Positions 9,717 to 19,351 are shown, numbered from the stretch's first letter. The stretch is 64,000 nt of DNA from Flavobacterium salmonis (GCF_903819435.1 NZ_CAIJDP010000079.1:186001-250000), one strand, 5' to 3'. A program made the numbers and translations. The notes: a model not told the origin generated them from the sequence alone.

Positions 9717-9800
9717 AATAATAGTATGTAGGGTTAAAGTATAAATTTAAGCCAGTTTGAATCAAACAATAGCTTCAAAAGTCTTTAATTTCAAAAAATC

Positions 9801-9835
9801 AGAAAAACCTATGACCAGACATCATAGGTTCTTCT
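9801..9835 (-). terminator. Intrinsic terminator downstream of the first GH2 gene
   Basis: The stem AGAAAAACCTATGA / TCATAGGTTCTTCT pairs over 14 positions with one mismatch around a 7-base loop. On the minus strand it is followed by GATTTTTTG. It lies about 27 bases after the GH2 stop and before HTCS 1, so HTCS 1 probably has its own promoter in the 145-base gap. Confidence 0.8.
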
Positions 9836-9861
9836 AAGCAAACATAAAGAAAAACGTTAAA

Positions 9862-12800
9862 TTAATTCACTAACGAAATTGTATAAGTATAACTGTATTG
9901 TTTGTCCTGTAATCTATACTGTTCATGAGGCAGACTTCCCCAACTGTCATCACCGCCCACTCCTCTTTGTTTGTAATCTATATGCAGATAAACCGCTTCT
10001 TTGGAATTTAAATTCAAATCGAAAGGATGACGCTGTGCCTTATCTTTTCCAGGATCTAAATCTTCTGTCGAAATGTTCAATGCACTAAAACCAAGAGGTT
10101 GCTGTCCCTCAATTTTTACTCCCTGTCCTTTATTATTTTTTAAAGCCAGCCAACGAACATCAGTTTTGTAGCCCCCCTCCTGAGGACGGATGTAATTTTT
10201 GGTATACTGATTTATAACTTTATCGGAGTATTCACCAATAAATGAAGCTGAATTTCGATCTGAATAATTTTCCCACGGACCTCTTCCGTAATAACTTAAA
10301 TTGTCGTAGTCTCCATTTAATTTTAAACGCATTCCAAAACGTGGAAGTTCGGGTAATTCTTTTCCGCTCATATCAACTGCTGCAGTCACTTTTATCGAGC
10401 CATTTTCCTGAATCAGGTAATTTACCGTGTAAGGAACATCAGCCTGTTGTAGTTTATATGTAACTTTTATAAGTAAACCATCTCTGGTGTTTTTATCAAG
10501 ATTAACACTTACAAGAGTCGGTTTTTTTGAAGCCTCTTTCCAGATAACCGATTTATTCTGCATTCCGTTTCCAAAGTCATTATCGGTTGGAGCACGCCAG
10601 AAATAAGGTATTGGGAAGGCGTTAAAAATTGCATTTACTCCATTTTTCAGAGTATATTTCAGGATTTCTCCCTTTTGTAAATCGAATTCTCCAATGCTAT
10701 TTTCTGTTTCAAAATAAAGCACATTGTTTTTAACCGAATGCTTTAGCTTTGCACTTTTTTTTGCAACAGCATTACTGGCAAAGTAATTTCCTTTTCCTAC
10801 AGAAAATTGTGCTCTTGCAAATTCATATCCTTTTGATACTAAGGGTTCATCGAATTTTGAAAGTGCAAAAACATTTAAAAAATATTCTGAATTGTCATCA
10901 ACACTGCCCATATCCAAAGATACTTTTTTGCTTTCTTCAGGATTTGCTTCCAAATCAAAAGTCCCGGATTTTATTACTGTTCCATCCTTAATCAACTCCC
11001 ATTTAAAAGCATATTGAGACAGATTGGTGAAATTATAATGATTGGTTACAATTAAATCCTTCTCGTTATCAAGCTGAAATTGAATATTTTGATACACTTT
11101 TTTAACTTCTGATAAAGCCGGTTTTGGAGTTCTGTTAGAAAAAACCAGTCCATCAGCGCAACCATTTTCATCATTTTGGAGATTAGCACCTCCTAAATCG
11201 CCTCCATAAGCCCAATAAACTTCTCCTTTTTCTGTTTTGGATTTTATCCCCTGATCGATCCAGTCCCAGATAAAACCGCCCTGCATGCGTTTACTGCTGT
11301 TGATAATATCCCAGTATTCCTGAAAGTTACCACTGCTGTTTCCCATTGCATGTGCATACTCGCACATAATGTAAGGGCGTGTTTTATCTGAATTTGCATA
11401 ATTTTTCATACTCTTGATACTTGGGTACATAGGTGCCACAATATCCGTGTTTTTATTTTCCCCTGCCTGTTCAAACTGAACCGGACGAGTGGTATCAACT
11501 TTTTTTAACCAATCGTATGCATCGTAAAAAACAGGGCCGTTTCCGCATTCATTTCCTAATGACCAGACAATAATTGACGGATGGTTTTTATCGGTTTCAA
11601 ACATTCTTTTTATACGATCAAGATGCGCAGGTACCCATTCCGGCAAATAAGCAGGATGTTTCGTTTTGTCAAACCAGTTTTGCCATTCTGCCCCCATTCC
11701 GTGTGTTTCGATATTAGCTTCATCTACTATATAAAAACCGTATTCATCACATAAATCATAAATATGGGGGTCATGTGGGTAATGACTCATCCTAATCGCA
11801 TTTATATTATGTTCTTTCATTAATTGTAAGTCTTTCAAAGTCGTTTTCTCACTTGGAACATGTCCTAATTCATCATCATGCTCATGAATATTGACTCCTT
11901 TTACCATTACAACTTTACCGTTTACGAGTAATCGTGCATCTTTGATTTCTACTTTTCTGAAACCTGTTTTTTTGGAAATAATTTCAAGCACATTACCTTT
12001 ATTATCAAGTAATGAAATGGTGTAGCGGTATAAATTTGGGGTTTCAGCATTCCATTGTTTTATATTTTCAATGGTTTTGGCAAAGTTGATTTTTTGGTCT
12101 TTACTGCTCACTTTTTTGCTTTCAGAAAAAACAGTTTTTCCTTCATTATCAAATAGTTCTACTTTTACAACCGGATTTTTTATTTTATTATTCTCAAAAT
12201 ATTTCAGGGTAATATCAAGATTAAAAATTCCATTTTTGTATTGATTGTCCAGTTCGCTTTTTACAAAATAATCCCAAATTGCAGTTTTTGGCAGTGCCTG
12301 TAAATAGACATCACGCTCAATACCGCTTAACCTCCAAAAATCCTGATCTTCTAAATAACTGCCATCATGCCATCTAAATACCTGTACGGCAATGAGGTTA
12401 TTTCCTTTCTGTAAAAAAGGAGTGATATTAAATTCGGCCGGAGTTTTGGATGCTTTTGTCATCCCGACTTCTTTTCCGTTCAGGAATACTCTTGCATAAC
12501 CTGAAATCGAACCAAAATGCAATATGATTTCTTTGTCTTTCCAAGAATCAGCAATTGTAAAAGTACGTCTGTAGGTTCCAACAGGATTGTAATTTCCATC
12601 TATAAAAGGCGGATTTTTAGGATGCGGATAGGTAATATTGGTATAAATAGGAATATCAAACCCTTGTATTTCCCAGTTAGAAGGCACCTGTATATTTTTC
12701 CATCCGGAATCGTTCAAATCTACTGCATAAAAATCTATAAGTCTCTGAGACGGATCTTTTACAATATTGAATTTCCAATTGCCATTCAGACTCTGATATA

Positions 12801-12978
12801 ATTCTGATTTTTTAGGATCATTATTTTTTAACTCAGCTTCACTGCCAAATAAAAGAAACGAACTTCTCCCAACTTCTTTTCCACGATCTGTGATTTGAGG
12901 ATTTTCCCATTCTTTGTTTTGGGCAAAATTATTTTGCAGGCTTAAAAACAAAGCAAACGCTATTACAATTTTTTTCAT
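9862..12978 (-). CDS. GH2 beta-galactosidase, LacZ-like, secreted
   Basis: This 1038-aa exo-enzyme predicted to release terminal beta-D-galactose has a signal peptide ending near NNFAQ. The LacZ order is complete: jelly-roll sugar-binding domain (about 40-225), immunoglobulin-like domain, TIM barrel with acid/base Glu477 (VWSLGNECGNG) and nucleophile Glu540 (IMCEYAHAMGNSSG), then the C-terminal Bgal_small_N domain (FWRAPTDNDFGNGMQNK; ending KQRGVGGDDSWG). The barrel and length match E. coli LacZ. A bipartite element lies 105-140 bp upstream. It is followed by a terminator. The paralogue at 39128-42268 shares the architecture but is clearly divergent, suggesting different linkages (beta-1,3/1,6 versus beta-1,4, not decidable here). 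Confidence 0.93.
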   Translation of the reverse strand: MKKIVIAFALFLSLQNNFAQNKEWENPQITDRGKEVGRSSFLLFGSEAELKNNDPKKSELYQSLNGNWKFNIVKDPSQRLIDFYAVDLNDSGWKNIQVPSNWEIQGFDIPIYTNITYPHPKNPPFIDGNYNPVGTYRRTFTIADSWKDKEIILHFGSISGYARVFLNGKEVGMTKASKTPAEFNITPFLQKGNNLIAVQVFRWHDGSYLEDQDFWRLSGIERDVYLQALPKTAIWDYFVKSELDNQYKNGIFNLDITLKYFENNKIKNPVVKVELFDNEGKTVFSESKKVSSKDQKINFAKTIENIKQWNAETPNLYRYTISLLDNKGNVLEIISKKTGFRKVEIKDARLLVNGKVVMVKGVNIHEHDDELGHVPSEKTTLKDLQLMKEHNINAIRMSHYPHDPHIYDLCDEYGFYIVDEANIETHGMGAEWQNWFDKTKHPAYLPEWVPAHLDRIKRMFETDKNHPSIIVWSLGNECGNGPVFYDAYDWLKKVDTTRPVQFEQAGENKNTDIVAPMYPSIKSMKNYANSDKTRPYIMCEYAHAMGNSSGNFQEYWDIINSSKRMQGGFIWDWIDQGIKSKTEKGEVYWAYGGDLGGANLQNDENGCADGLVFSNRTPKPALSEVKKVYQNIQFQLDNEKDLIVTNHYNFTNLSQYAFKWELIKDGTVIKSGTFDLEANPEESKKVSLDMGSVDDNSEYFLNVFALSKFDEPLVSKGYEFARAQFSVGKGNYFASNAVAKKSAKLKHSVKNNVLYFETENSIGEFDLQKGEILKYTLKNGVNAIFNAFPIPYFWRAPTDNDFGNGMQNKSVIWKEASKKPTLVSVNLDKNTRDGLLIKVTYKLQQADVPYTVNYLIQENGSIKVTAAVDMSGKELPELPRFGMRLKLNGDYDNLSYYGRGPWENYSDRNSASFIGEYSDKVINQYTKNYIRPQEGGYKTDVRWLALKNNKGQGVKIEGQQPLGFSALNISTEDLDPGKDKAQRHPFDLNLNSKEAVYLHIDYKQRGVGGDDSWGSLPHEQYRLQDKQYSYTYTISLVN

Positions 12979-13085
12979 TTATAAAATCAGGTTTTAAAAT
13001 TTATTACTTTCAGATTTTGTTTTAAAGAAGTTCTTTCAGAAACAAAAGCAGGTTCACAAATTTAGATAACAGAAGATAAGGCAAG

Positions 13086-13120
13086 AGGGGCTTTACAATA
13101 AAATAGAAGGGACAAATCAG
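13086..13120 (-). promoter_or_regulatory. Bipartite G-rich element, copy 2 (candidate HTCS operator)
   Basis: The half site GAGGGG and, 22 bp on, GGGACAAATCAG match the order and near-spacing of the element at 2651-2689; TTACAA is also shared between them. It lies 108-142 bp upstream of the GH2 start. Binding by HTCS 1 is inferred. Confidence 0.45.
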
Positions 13121-13227
13121 TAATAACAGCACAATACACTGATAACAAGGTCAAAATTCAATACCTGATACGTTCCCCAAATTTTAAAAAGAAGAATCAT
13201 TTTATACAGAGATGACCAGATCATTGA

Positions 13228-13257
13228 CTAAAAAATAATTTTAAGGATTATTTTAGT
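13228..13257 (-). terminator. Hairpin downstream of GH39
   Basis: AAAATAAT (13232-13239) pairs with ATTATTTT (13247-13254) around TTTAAGG, with extra ACTA/TAGT pairing outside. It is AT-only and starts about 10 bases after the GH39 stop, so it is a plausible but weak terminator. Confidence 0.45.
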
Positions 13258-13266
13258 TAATCAATT

Positions 13267-14949
13267 TTACCAATCCAGTTTTATTAAGGCTACTGCCTGA
13301 CGTTCCATTTTTAAAGGTACTTCTATTTTGGCTGCAGTTACTTTTATTTTCCTGGTGGAAATACATTTAAGTTTTCCGGATTTTTCAAGTACATCGATTT
13401 GTTGTTTTGTTGGATTTTGAGGCGATCCCATATTTTTCCAAACTTCGTAAGAATTACTGTTGTCTTTGTCAATTAAATAAATACTTAAATTAACCTTCCT
13501 GGCCGGAATATTTTCAATAAAGACATTTACAATTTCTGTTGGCCCGGTTTTGTCAACATCATGATAATTCCACACCATTACTGCTGCAGATTTTAAATCC
13601 TTAGAAGCCAGTGCTCCAATATCAGACTGAGAACCTCGTACACTGGATTTTAAAATCTCCTCTATAGCATACATACGATTACTTGTTACGTTTACTCGTT
13701 TACCCGACATCATTCCAAACATTCGGAATACATTTAATACCGGTTTATCCACTCCATTGGTTGCAAGATCACGAAAGCCATAAAACCATGGCTGATTCTC
13801 AAATTCAAATGACCAGGACACTGCTCCAAGAAAATTAGCTTTTGTCTGATCTGCCAAAATGTATTTTCGTGCAAAAGATGCCGCTGTATAACTCGAATAC
13901 ATGGTTCCGTTACGGTATGCATTCTCAGGATTGGTAGCCATACCACAAGCCGCACATCCTTCCGGATCCGACTCCCCGATAATGATCGGAAGTTCTCTTG
14001 TTTCCGGATAAGACATTGTGAGTTTAAAACCGGTTTCAATATCATTTAATTGTGGCGCCATATCCATTCGAACTGCACCGTCTACAAGCTTAGGCCATCC
14101 TTTTGCATGAAAAAGAATTGCCTCCATTGGGGCTCCTTTTTTGCCTGTAGCATAATTTACACCGTTAATGCAATGTTTAATAAAATCATTTGTCCACTCC
14201 TGAGCACCTTTACCTCTTGTACCCGCAATATTAATACCCCCAATTTTTGCAGTTGGAAGTGCTTTTTTAAGTCCGTCAGCAGCATAATCATACATTTTAA
14301 AAAACTCTTCACGAGTACCTTTCCAGTAATGACCGTTTGGTTCATTCCAAACTTCCCAATACCAGCTTTCGACTTGTTTTTGCCCATAACGTTCAACGGA
14401 GTGTTTTACCCACTCATACACAAGATTTCTCCATTTATCATAATCCTTCGGCGGATAAGCCCATCCGGTAATAATATCTGTGTAAGGATCTCCGGGTTTC
14501 CAATAATGCCTGTATGGCGTTGGATTTGTTGACAATGCTTCAGGCATAAAACCTATTTGTGCCAAAGGCTTCATACCTCGTGAAACATAGTTATCAAAAA
14601 TACTGTCAATAATTTTCCAATTATATATAGGATTTCCGTTGCTGTCTTCTGTATAAGCATTTGTCGAACCCCATTTTAAGGCAGCGACACCATCACCGCT
14701 TACAAGAAGACTGTGTGTACGAACATACACTGGAACCGGACTCAAAGCAGCAATTTCGCTCAGAAGTTTTTTACCGTCTTTCATGTAAGTATAATTTGGC
14801 TCATCGTATCCAAACCATGCCCATACCGGTTTCATGGGTGCAATTTCTTTAGTAAGGTCTACTTGAATTTTAGCACTTTGTGCATAGATGGATGGTGCAA
14901 AAAAATAGAGTATTATGGCACTCAGGGAATATTTTAATAATTTTCGCAT
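13267..14949 (-). CDS. GH39 family glycoside hydrolase, secreted
   Basis: The protein has 560 aa with a signal peptide (ending SIYAQ). It is a (beta/alpha)8 enzyme of clan GH-A. The GH39 pattern is visible: YVRTHSLLVSGDG near 75-90, a YNWKIIDSIFDNYVSRGMKP block, an acid/base Glu203 in WYWEVWNEPNGHYW, and a nucleophile Glu326 in IIIGESDPEG. A beta-sandwich tail follows (RQAVALIKL near the end). Family activities include beta-xylosidase, alpha-L-iduronidase and arabinopyranosidase-type reactions, so the sugar cannot be named. It lies upstream of the GH2 with a 288-base gap holding the candidate operator, hence a separate transcript start is possible for GH2. The start is well placed before the signal peptide. 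Confidence 0.85.
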   Translation of the reverse strand: MRKLLKYSLSAIILYFFAPSIYAQSAKIQVDLTKEIAPMKPVWAWFGYDEPNYTYMKDGKKLLSEIAALSPVPVYVRTHSLLVSGDGVAALKWGSTNAYTEDSNGNPIYNWKIIDSIFDNYVSRGMKPLAQIGFMPEALSTNPTPYRHYWKPGDPYTDIITGWAYPPKDYDKWRNLVYEWVKHSVERYGQKQVESWYWEVWNEPNGHYWKGTREEFFKMYDYAADGLKKALPTAKIGGINIAGTRGKGAQEWTNDFIKHCINGVNYATGKKGAPMEAILFHAKGWPKLVDGAVRMDMAPQLNDIETGFKLTMSYPETRELPIIIGESDPEGCAACGMATNPENAYRNGTMYSSYTAASFARKYILADQTKANFLGAVSWSFEFENQPWFYGFRDLATNGVDKPVLNVFRMFGMMSGKRVNVTSNRMYAIEEILKSSVRGSQSDIGALASKDLKSAAVMVWNYHDVDKTGPTEIVNVFIENIPARKVNLSIYLIDKDNSNSYEVWKNMGSPQNPTKQQIDVLEKSGKLKCISTRKIKVTAAKIEVPLKMERQAVALIKLDW

Positions 14950-15419
14950 AGGTTGGTTTTTTATGAGGTGGAATATTTTGAAAATTAGTTTGTATTTGAA
15001 TTAATTTAAATTCTAATACCGCTACTTCATTGTTATCTCTTCTAATTTTATTATCAAATGTTATAATTGTAAATAAAACACTTATAATAAAATTAAGACA
15101 AATAAAAATTACGAACAAGTTATTGTTGATTTATATGATTGTATCATCTAAAAATGATCTCTAATTATTTATAAAAAATAATTTTATAAATTAAAAATTT
15201 AAATAAAATAGTTTAAAATGCTATTTATCAGTTTTTTAAATCAAAAATTAACTTAATTTCATAAAGCTATATTTACTATATAATTTCTGAAATATCTTAG
15301 GAAACCATAGAATTGTTTAAGAATTTTAACAAAAAATAAAGGTTTTTTATTAACATATTCGTTAACTTCAATAAAAGTAAAATAATGTTTTTCTTCAATT
15401 ATATATAAAAAATTAAACT
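14950..15419. other. Divergent AT-rich promoter region GH39 / GH130
   Basis: This 470-base gap separates the minus-strand GH39 from the plus-strand GH130, so both promoters must lie here. It is strongly AT-rich with many short inverted AT tracts. A GTTAAC pair around TTAACATATTCGTTAA (15350-15366) is a possible regulator site. I see no gene; the reading frames crossing it lack any recognisable protein pattern. Confidence 0.5.
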
Positions 15420-16886
15420 ATGCGAGTATCTGTTATCCGAAAAAATATAAAATTTACCCCAGATTCTAAAAGAGTTGTTGCACGATATTTTATAAATGGT
15501 GATGAACGGACCAAACAAATGGTAATTCGCATAATGGCGCTGGATGACAGACAAGTTCTGGAAACTTTAGAACAAACGCTTCGTGAGTTTGCAAGACGTC
15601 ATCGGAATATTTCGGCTATATTTTTAAGGCATTGCGAAAAAATCAGAGAGGTAATTGAAAACATGCAAATCGATTATGATACACTTTCTCTTGATCGAAA
15701 AATGCTAATAGGTTCGTATTGCACTATGGAATATGCTATAGAATCTGCAGCTATTTTTAATCCTTCAATTATAGAAGACTTTGATCAAACAGGTCTGGAA
15801 GCCGGTGAAAAACGTGTGATTATTTCTTTTCGTGCAACAGGCGAAGGCCATATTTCATCAATTGTATTCAGAAGAGGGATTTTAGACAGGGATAATAACC
15901 TCCAAGTGATGAAAATTGGTCATCACATTGATAAGGCCGAAATTATACATAAATCTTTTTTTAATAAAGAGCGATTTTTATTGAAGTTATCCGAAATGCA
16001 TACACAGGATAAATACATCACACAAATTATGCAGGATCTGCCGGATGAATTTGAGTATACTGTTTTAAAAAACATTGTAAACACCGCCTTAAACGATCCG
16101 TCGATTCGTGAAGAAAGAAGAATGGCACTGAACGAAATAATCTGGCTGGCAAAATCATTTTATGACCTCGAATTTAAACATGACTCTGATATAACAGAAC
16201 GTGTTATATTTCCAATATCTGATTCAGAAAGCCGTGGTATTGAGGACGCCCGTTTCGTTCGATTTACAGACGACGATGGATCCTCTCGTGTGATGGCTAC
16301 TTATACAGCTTATAATGGGCATACTATATTACCTAAACTTATTTCTACTGAAGATTTTTATACATTTAGAGTCATGCCTTTGCATGGTGCCGGTGCTCAA
16401 AATAAAAACCTGGCTCTGTTTCCCAGAAAAATAAAAGGTAAATATGCCATGCTTGCCAGAATCGATGGTGTAAATAATTACATCATGTATTCTGACAGAG
16501 TTACACAATGGAACACCCCTATTCTACTTCAGGAACCACGATATACCTGGGAGTTTACTCAAATAGGAAACTGCGGATCACCATTATGGACTGAAGAAGG
16601 CTGGCTTGTCATTACACATGGTGTAGGTACAATGAGACGTTATTGCATTGGTGCTTCATTGCTTGATCTTGATGATCCTTCTAAGGAAATAGGAAGACTT
16701 ACAGAGCCTTTACTTTCGCCATTAGAAGATGAACGAGAAGGATATGTACCTAATGTTGTGTATTCCTGCGGAGCAATCATTCATAACAATAGCCTTATAT
16801 TACCTTATGCAGTTTCAGATTATTCTTCTACTTATGCTGTGGTAGATATGGCCGAATTAATAGATGCTTTGAAGAAGAGTAAATAG
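15420..16886 (+). CDS. GH130 glycoside phosphorylase/hydrolase
   Basis: This 488-aa protein has no signal peptide and is therefore probably cytoplasmic. The C-terminal two-thirds form the five-bladed propeller of GH130, with the family's catalytic Asp in SRGIEDARFVRF (Asp276) and later blades with GNCGSPLWTEEGWLVITHGVG and YSCGAIIHNNSLILPY. The roughly 150-residue N-terminal helical extension (MRVSVIRKNIKFTPDSKRVV) marks the longer subgroup annotated simply as glycosidase in flavobacteria. Characterised GH130 members phosphorolyse or hydrolyse beta-mannosides, so mannose transfer or storage is the best guess. It is the only plus-strand gene in the first 26 kb and stands alone with its own terminator, so it may not belong to the PULs. 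Confidence 0.82.
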   Translation: MRVSVIRKNIKFTPDSKRVVARYFINGDERTKQMVIRIMALDDRQVLETLEQTLREFARRHRNISAIFLRHCEKIREVIENMQIDYDTLSLDRKMLIGSYCTMEYAIESAAIFNPSIIEDFDQTGLEAGEKRVIISFRATGEGHISSIVFRRGILDRDNNLQVMKIGHHIDKAEIIHKSFFNKERFLLKLSEMHTQDKYITQIMQDLPDEFEYTVLKNIVNTALNDPSIREERRMALNEIIWLAKSFYDLEFKHDSDITERVIFPISDSESRGIEDARFVRFTDDDGSSRVMATYTAYNGHTILPKLISTEDFYTFRVMPLHGAGAQNKNLALFPRKIKGKYAMLARIDGVNNYIMYSDRVTQWNTPILLQEPRYTWEFTQIGNCGSPLWTEEGWLVITHGVGTMRRYCIGASLLDLDDPSKEIGRLTEPLLSPLEDEREGYVPNVVYSCGAIIHNNSLILPYAVSDYSSTYAVVDMAELIDALKKSK

Positions 16887-16907
16887 AAATTTAAAATGAT
16901 TTTTTAC

Positions 16908-16948
16908 AAAATATAAATCCTGTTTCATTGAAATGGGATTTATATTTT
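16908..16948 (+). terminator. Intrinsic terminator downstream of GH130
   Basis: AAAATATAAATCC (16908-16920) pairs perfectly with GGATTTATATTTT (16936-16948). The loop holds a small inner TTTC/GAAA pairing. A T/A tract follows. It begins 22 bases after the GH130 stop. Confidence 0.75.
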
Positions 16949-17181
16949 TAAGGTAAGTGCCCAGGAATAATTAAATTACTTATTTTCAATCAGCCATAAA
17001 ATAGGTATAATGAATTTCATTTTGCGCTCTTAAAACTTAAAAAACCCAAATAAACTGATTTAAGCCTTCTTTTTTGTTTTTATGAAAGTTTATATCGCGT
17101 TTTTAAAAAAGCCTCTCTATTTAGTTCTGTTGAGGTTATTTTTAATAATAAAAATTTATTATTTAGTTAAAACCAATAGTA

Positions 17182-17208
17182 AATAATAATAATAATAATA
17201 ATAATAAT
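17182..17208. repeat. AAT trinucleotide microsatellite, nine units
   Basis: Nine uninterrupted AAT units lie in a non-coding convergent gap. Slippage could vary the length among strains, but nothing here suggests that it switches a gene. Confidence 0.9.
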
Positions 17209-17240
17209 TGCAGATTATTACATTTTAAGCACATTAAAAT

Positions 17241-17298
17241 TTAAAAATCTCCAAAACTAAAAAATGACTATAGTTTTAAGTTTTTAGAAGATTTTTAA
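17241..17298 (-). terminator. Hairpin downstream of the TIGR03915 gene
   Basis: The outer arms TTAAAAATCT (17241-17250) and AGATTTTTAA (17289-17298) and the inner arms AAAACTA (17253-17259) and TAGTTTT (17271-17277) form a nested stem starting 12 bases after the stop. It is AT-rich, so this is a moderate call. Confidence 0.5.
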
Positions 17299-17309
17299 AT
17301 TATACCTAA

Positions 17310-18086
17310 TTACTTATTTAAAGTTGGAATTTTCTCTATTAAATTTTTCCAATAGCGTTTAGGCATATGCTGTACATGAAGTTTCATGTTTTTTCGGGAT
17401 TCTATATTGACACTGCTGAAATATCGACGCCATAAGTTCTGAAAAAACTCTTCTTTTTCATCACATATTTCGGTTAAATGTTTAGAAGAAAAAGTTTGAG
17501 AATTAAACTGCATCTCTACTACAGAAACATTTTCAAGATCATAATAAATACCATATTTACGTTTTGCATCATAAATTAGCCAACGTTGATCTGCATAACG
17601 TTTTTTAAAATGATTTTCTATCAGAGGCAGCACATCACAGTCTGGTTCAATGATGGCGTAATACAATTGATCTTTTGTTAATTTAAAACGAACAAATGCT
17701 TCCATACGATGCGATTCTTTTCCGGTGAGACGGGCAGCCTTTTTAAGGCTCCATACAGCATTGTTGGTAAAATCTTCTTCGACGTTTTTTGTATTAGCCA
17801 ATACGTGTTTCGTAAATTGAAGCATGGTTTCTTCAATCTGTGGAACTTCGGATAAAAATGCTTTGTACATACTCGTAAGACCTCCTGTCGAAAGACGTTT
17901 TTTCAATCCGTCTAAAACACGTTTTGCCTTAGAAATATCTGTTATAACCCAATGAGAATCTGCAAAAAGCAAAGTACCGGAAGTTTCTTTTTTTGCAAAA
18001 ACTATATCTGAGAATTTATATTCATAAATTTCAAAGACAGCTGTAAGCCAGCCTTCATAAGTCCCATCGTAAATTACTTCTGTCAT
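17310..18086 (-). CDS. TIGR03915-type predicted DNA metabolism protein (DUF4130)
   Basis: This is a 258-aa cytoplasmic protein. The opening MTEVIYDGTYEGWLTAVFEI and the later TGKESHRMEAFVRFKL and YGIYYDL segments match the family always found beside the TIGR03916 radical SAM protein. Some relatives carry a uracil-DNA-glycosylase-like domain, which this short version lacks. The true function of the family is unknown; a role in DNA repair or modification is the family name's assumption. It begins 5 bases after the radical SAM stop, so the two are co-transcribed. The pair is unrelated to carbohydrate use. Confidence 0.88.
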   Translation of the reverse strand: MTEVIYDGTYEGWLTAVFEIYEYKFSDIVFAKKETSGTLLFADSHWVITDISKAKRVLDGLKKRLSTGGLTSMYKAFLSEVPQIEETMLQFTKHVLANTKNVEEDFTNNAVWSLKKAARLTGKESHRMEAFVRFKLTKDQLYYAIIEPDCDVLPLIENHFKKRYADQRWLIYDAKRKYGIYYDLENVSVVEMQFNSQTFSSKHLTEICDEKEEFFQNLWRRYFSSVNIESRKNMKLHVQHMPKRYWKNLIEKIPTLNK

Positions 18087-18091
18087 TTTGT

Positions 18092-19351
18092 TTAAAATAA
18101 TGCAAGCTGATTTGAGAAGTCATTTTTATATTTACTTTTTTGAGAATTTAAAATATGATCCTTGATTTGGATGGAGGTTAAATCCCTTTGTAATTGAAAT
18201 GGTGTCGCAAAGGCGAGAAAATATTTAGCCCGAGAATAAGCTATTCCCATTTTTTGCAAATCATGAGGCATTATTTTTTTAAATTTTCTTGCTGCGACAA
18301 TTTTCGTAGCACTCAAATATCCAATTCCGGGAATACGCTTTATTAGTTCTAAATCGGCTGTATTAATATCAACTGGGAATTGATTCAGATGGCGTAAAGC
18401 CCACCCCAGCTTAGGATCTATATCCAGATCTAGATTTGGCTGATTAAAACCGACTATCTCATTTACATTAAAACCATAATAACGAATCAGCCAATCAGCC
18501 TGATATAAACGATTCTCACGTATCATTGGAACCGGTGTACCAATTGCGGGAAGACGATTATCATAACTAATAGGAACATAACCCGAATAATAGACGCGTT
18601 TCATATTCATTTGCTGATAAAAATAATCTGCCATACCCAGGATTTCAAGATCGCTTTCCTGTGTTGCTCCTATTACCATTTGTGTGCTTTGTCCTGCAGG
18701 AGCAAAAAGTGGTGCTTTATAATTTGATTTTCTTTCTTCTTTGTATCCAATAATCTCGTTTTTAAGATATTTCATTGGATTGATCACATCAACATGATTT
18801 TTATCGGGTGCCAGTAATTTAAGACTTTGTTCAGTTGGCATTTCAACATTTACACTTAAACGATCAGCATACAGACCAGCCTCTTTTAGTAATTCATCAC
18901 TGGCTCCGGGAATTGCTTTCAAATGTATGTAACCATTAAAATTATATTCCAATCTCAATTTTTTGGCAATTCTTACCAAACGTTCCATCGTATAATCAGC
19001 GTTATCAAAAATACCCGAACTCAAAAACAGCCCTTCAATATAATTTCTTCGGTAAAAACCTATGGTAAGATCCACTACTTCTTCTACCGTAAAAGCGGCT
19101 CGTTTCACATCATTGCTTTTTCTGCTTACACAATAAGCACAGTCAAAAATACAATGATTGGTAAGCAGGATCTTTAGCAGTGATACACACCGTCCATCTT
19201 CAGTAAAAGCATGACAAATTCCGTAACCTTTAGCATTACCCAGTCCTTTATTTTTATTCTCACGTTTGCTTAGTGCAGACGAACATGAAACATCATACTT
19301 GGCCGCATCAGCCAATATGCCTAACTTCTCCATCACTCTCTCATTCACCAT
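18092..19351 (-). CDS. Radical SAM protein, TIGR03916 type (predicted DNA modification/repair)
   Basis: This 419-aa cytoplasmic enzyme carries an iron-sulfur/SAM motif as CIFDCAYC (Cys67, Cys71, Cys74). Three more cysteines (23, 46 and 55) precede it. A C-terminal helix-hairpin-helix (RIPGIGYLSATKIVAARKF) suggests DNA binding. The middle holds a radical SAM barrel (GLFLSSGIFDNADYTMERLV; MQFN-type segments are in its partner). The family is strictly paired with TIGR03915. The reaction and substrate are unknown in any organism I know of. Upstream is a terminator of the mutarotase operon and a 213-base gap with room for a promoter. Confidence 0.9.
   Translation of the reverse strand: MVNERVMEKLGILADAAKYDVSCSSALSKRENKNKGLGNAKGYGICHAFTEDGRCVSLLKILLTNHCIFDCAYCVSRKSNDVKRAAFTVEEVVDLTIGFYRRNYIEGLFLSSGIFDNADYTMERLVRIAKKLRLEYNFNGYIHLKAIPGASDELLKEAGLYADRLSVNVEMPTEQSLKLLAPDKNHVDVINPMKYLKNEIIGYKEERKSNYKAPLFAPAGQSTQMVIGATQESDLEILGMADYFYQQMNMKRVYYSGYVPISYDNRLPAIGTPVPMIRENRLYQADWLIRYYGFNVNEIVGFNQPNLDLDIDPKLGWALRHLNQFPVDINTADLELIKRIPGIGYLSATKIVAARKFKKIMPHDLQKMGIAYSRAKYFLAFATPFQLQRDLTSIQIKDHILNSQKSKYKNDFSNQLALF

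Larger units (their letters stand above)
16887..17309. other. Convergent intergenic region with terminators and an AAT microsatellite
   Basis: This gap lies between two convergent genes (GH130 and the TIGR03915 gene). It holds a plus-strand terminator at 16908-16948, an AAT array at 17182-17208 and a minus-side hairpin at 17241-17298. I see no gene in it. Confidence 0.6.

Noticed and set aside
13157..13172. Possible third copy of the 18-bp palindrome upstream of GH2 1
   Set aside because: Only ATTCAATAC matches; the right half differs, so it does not support the motif.
14050..14532. Plus-strand open frame of 160 codons inside GH39
   Set aside because: It lies opposite a clear GH39 enzyme, and its translation shows no domain, only low-complexity hydrophobic residues.
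14870..15118. 82-codon minus-strand frame upstream of GH39
   Set aside because: It overlaps the GH39 start out of frame and reads AT-rich promoter DNA as hydrophobic residues.
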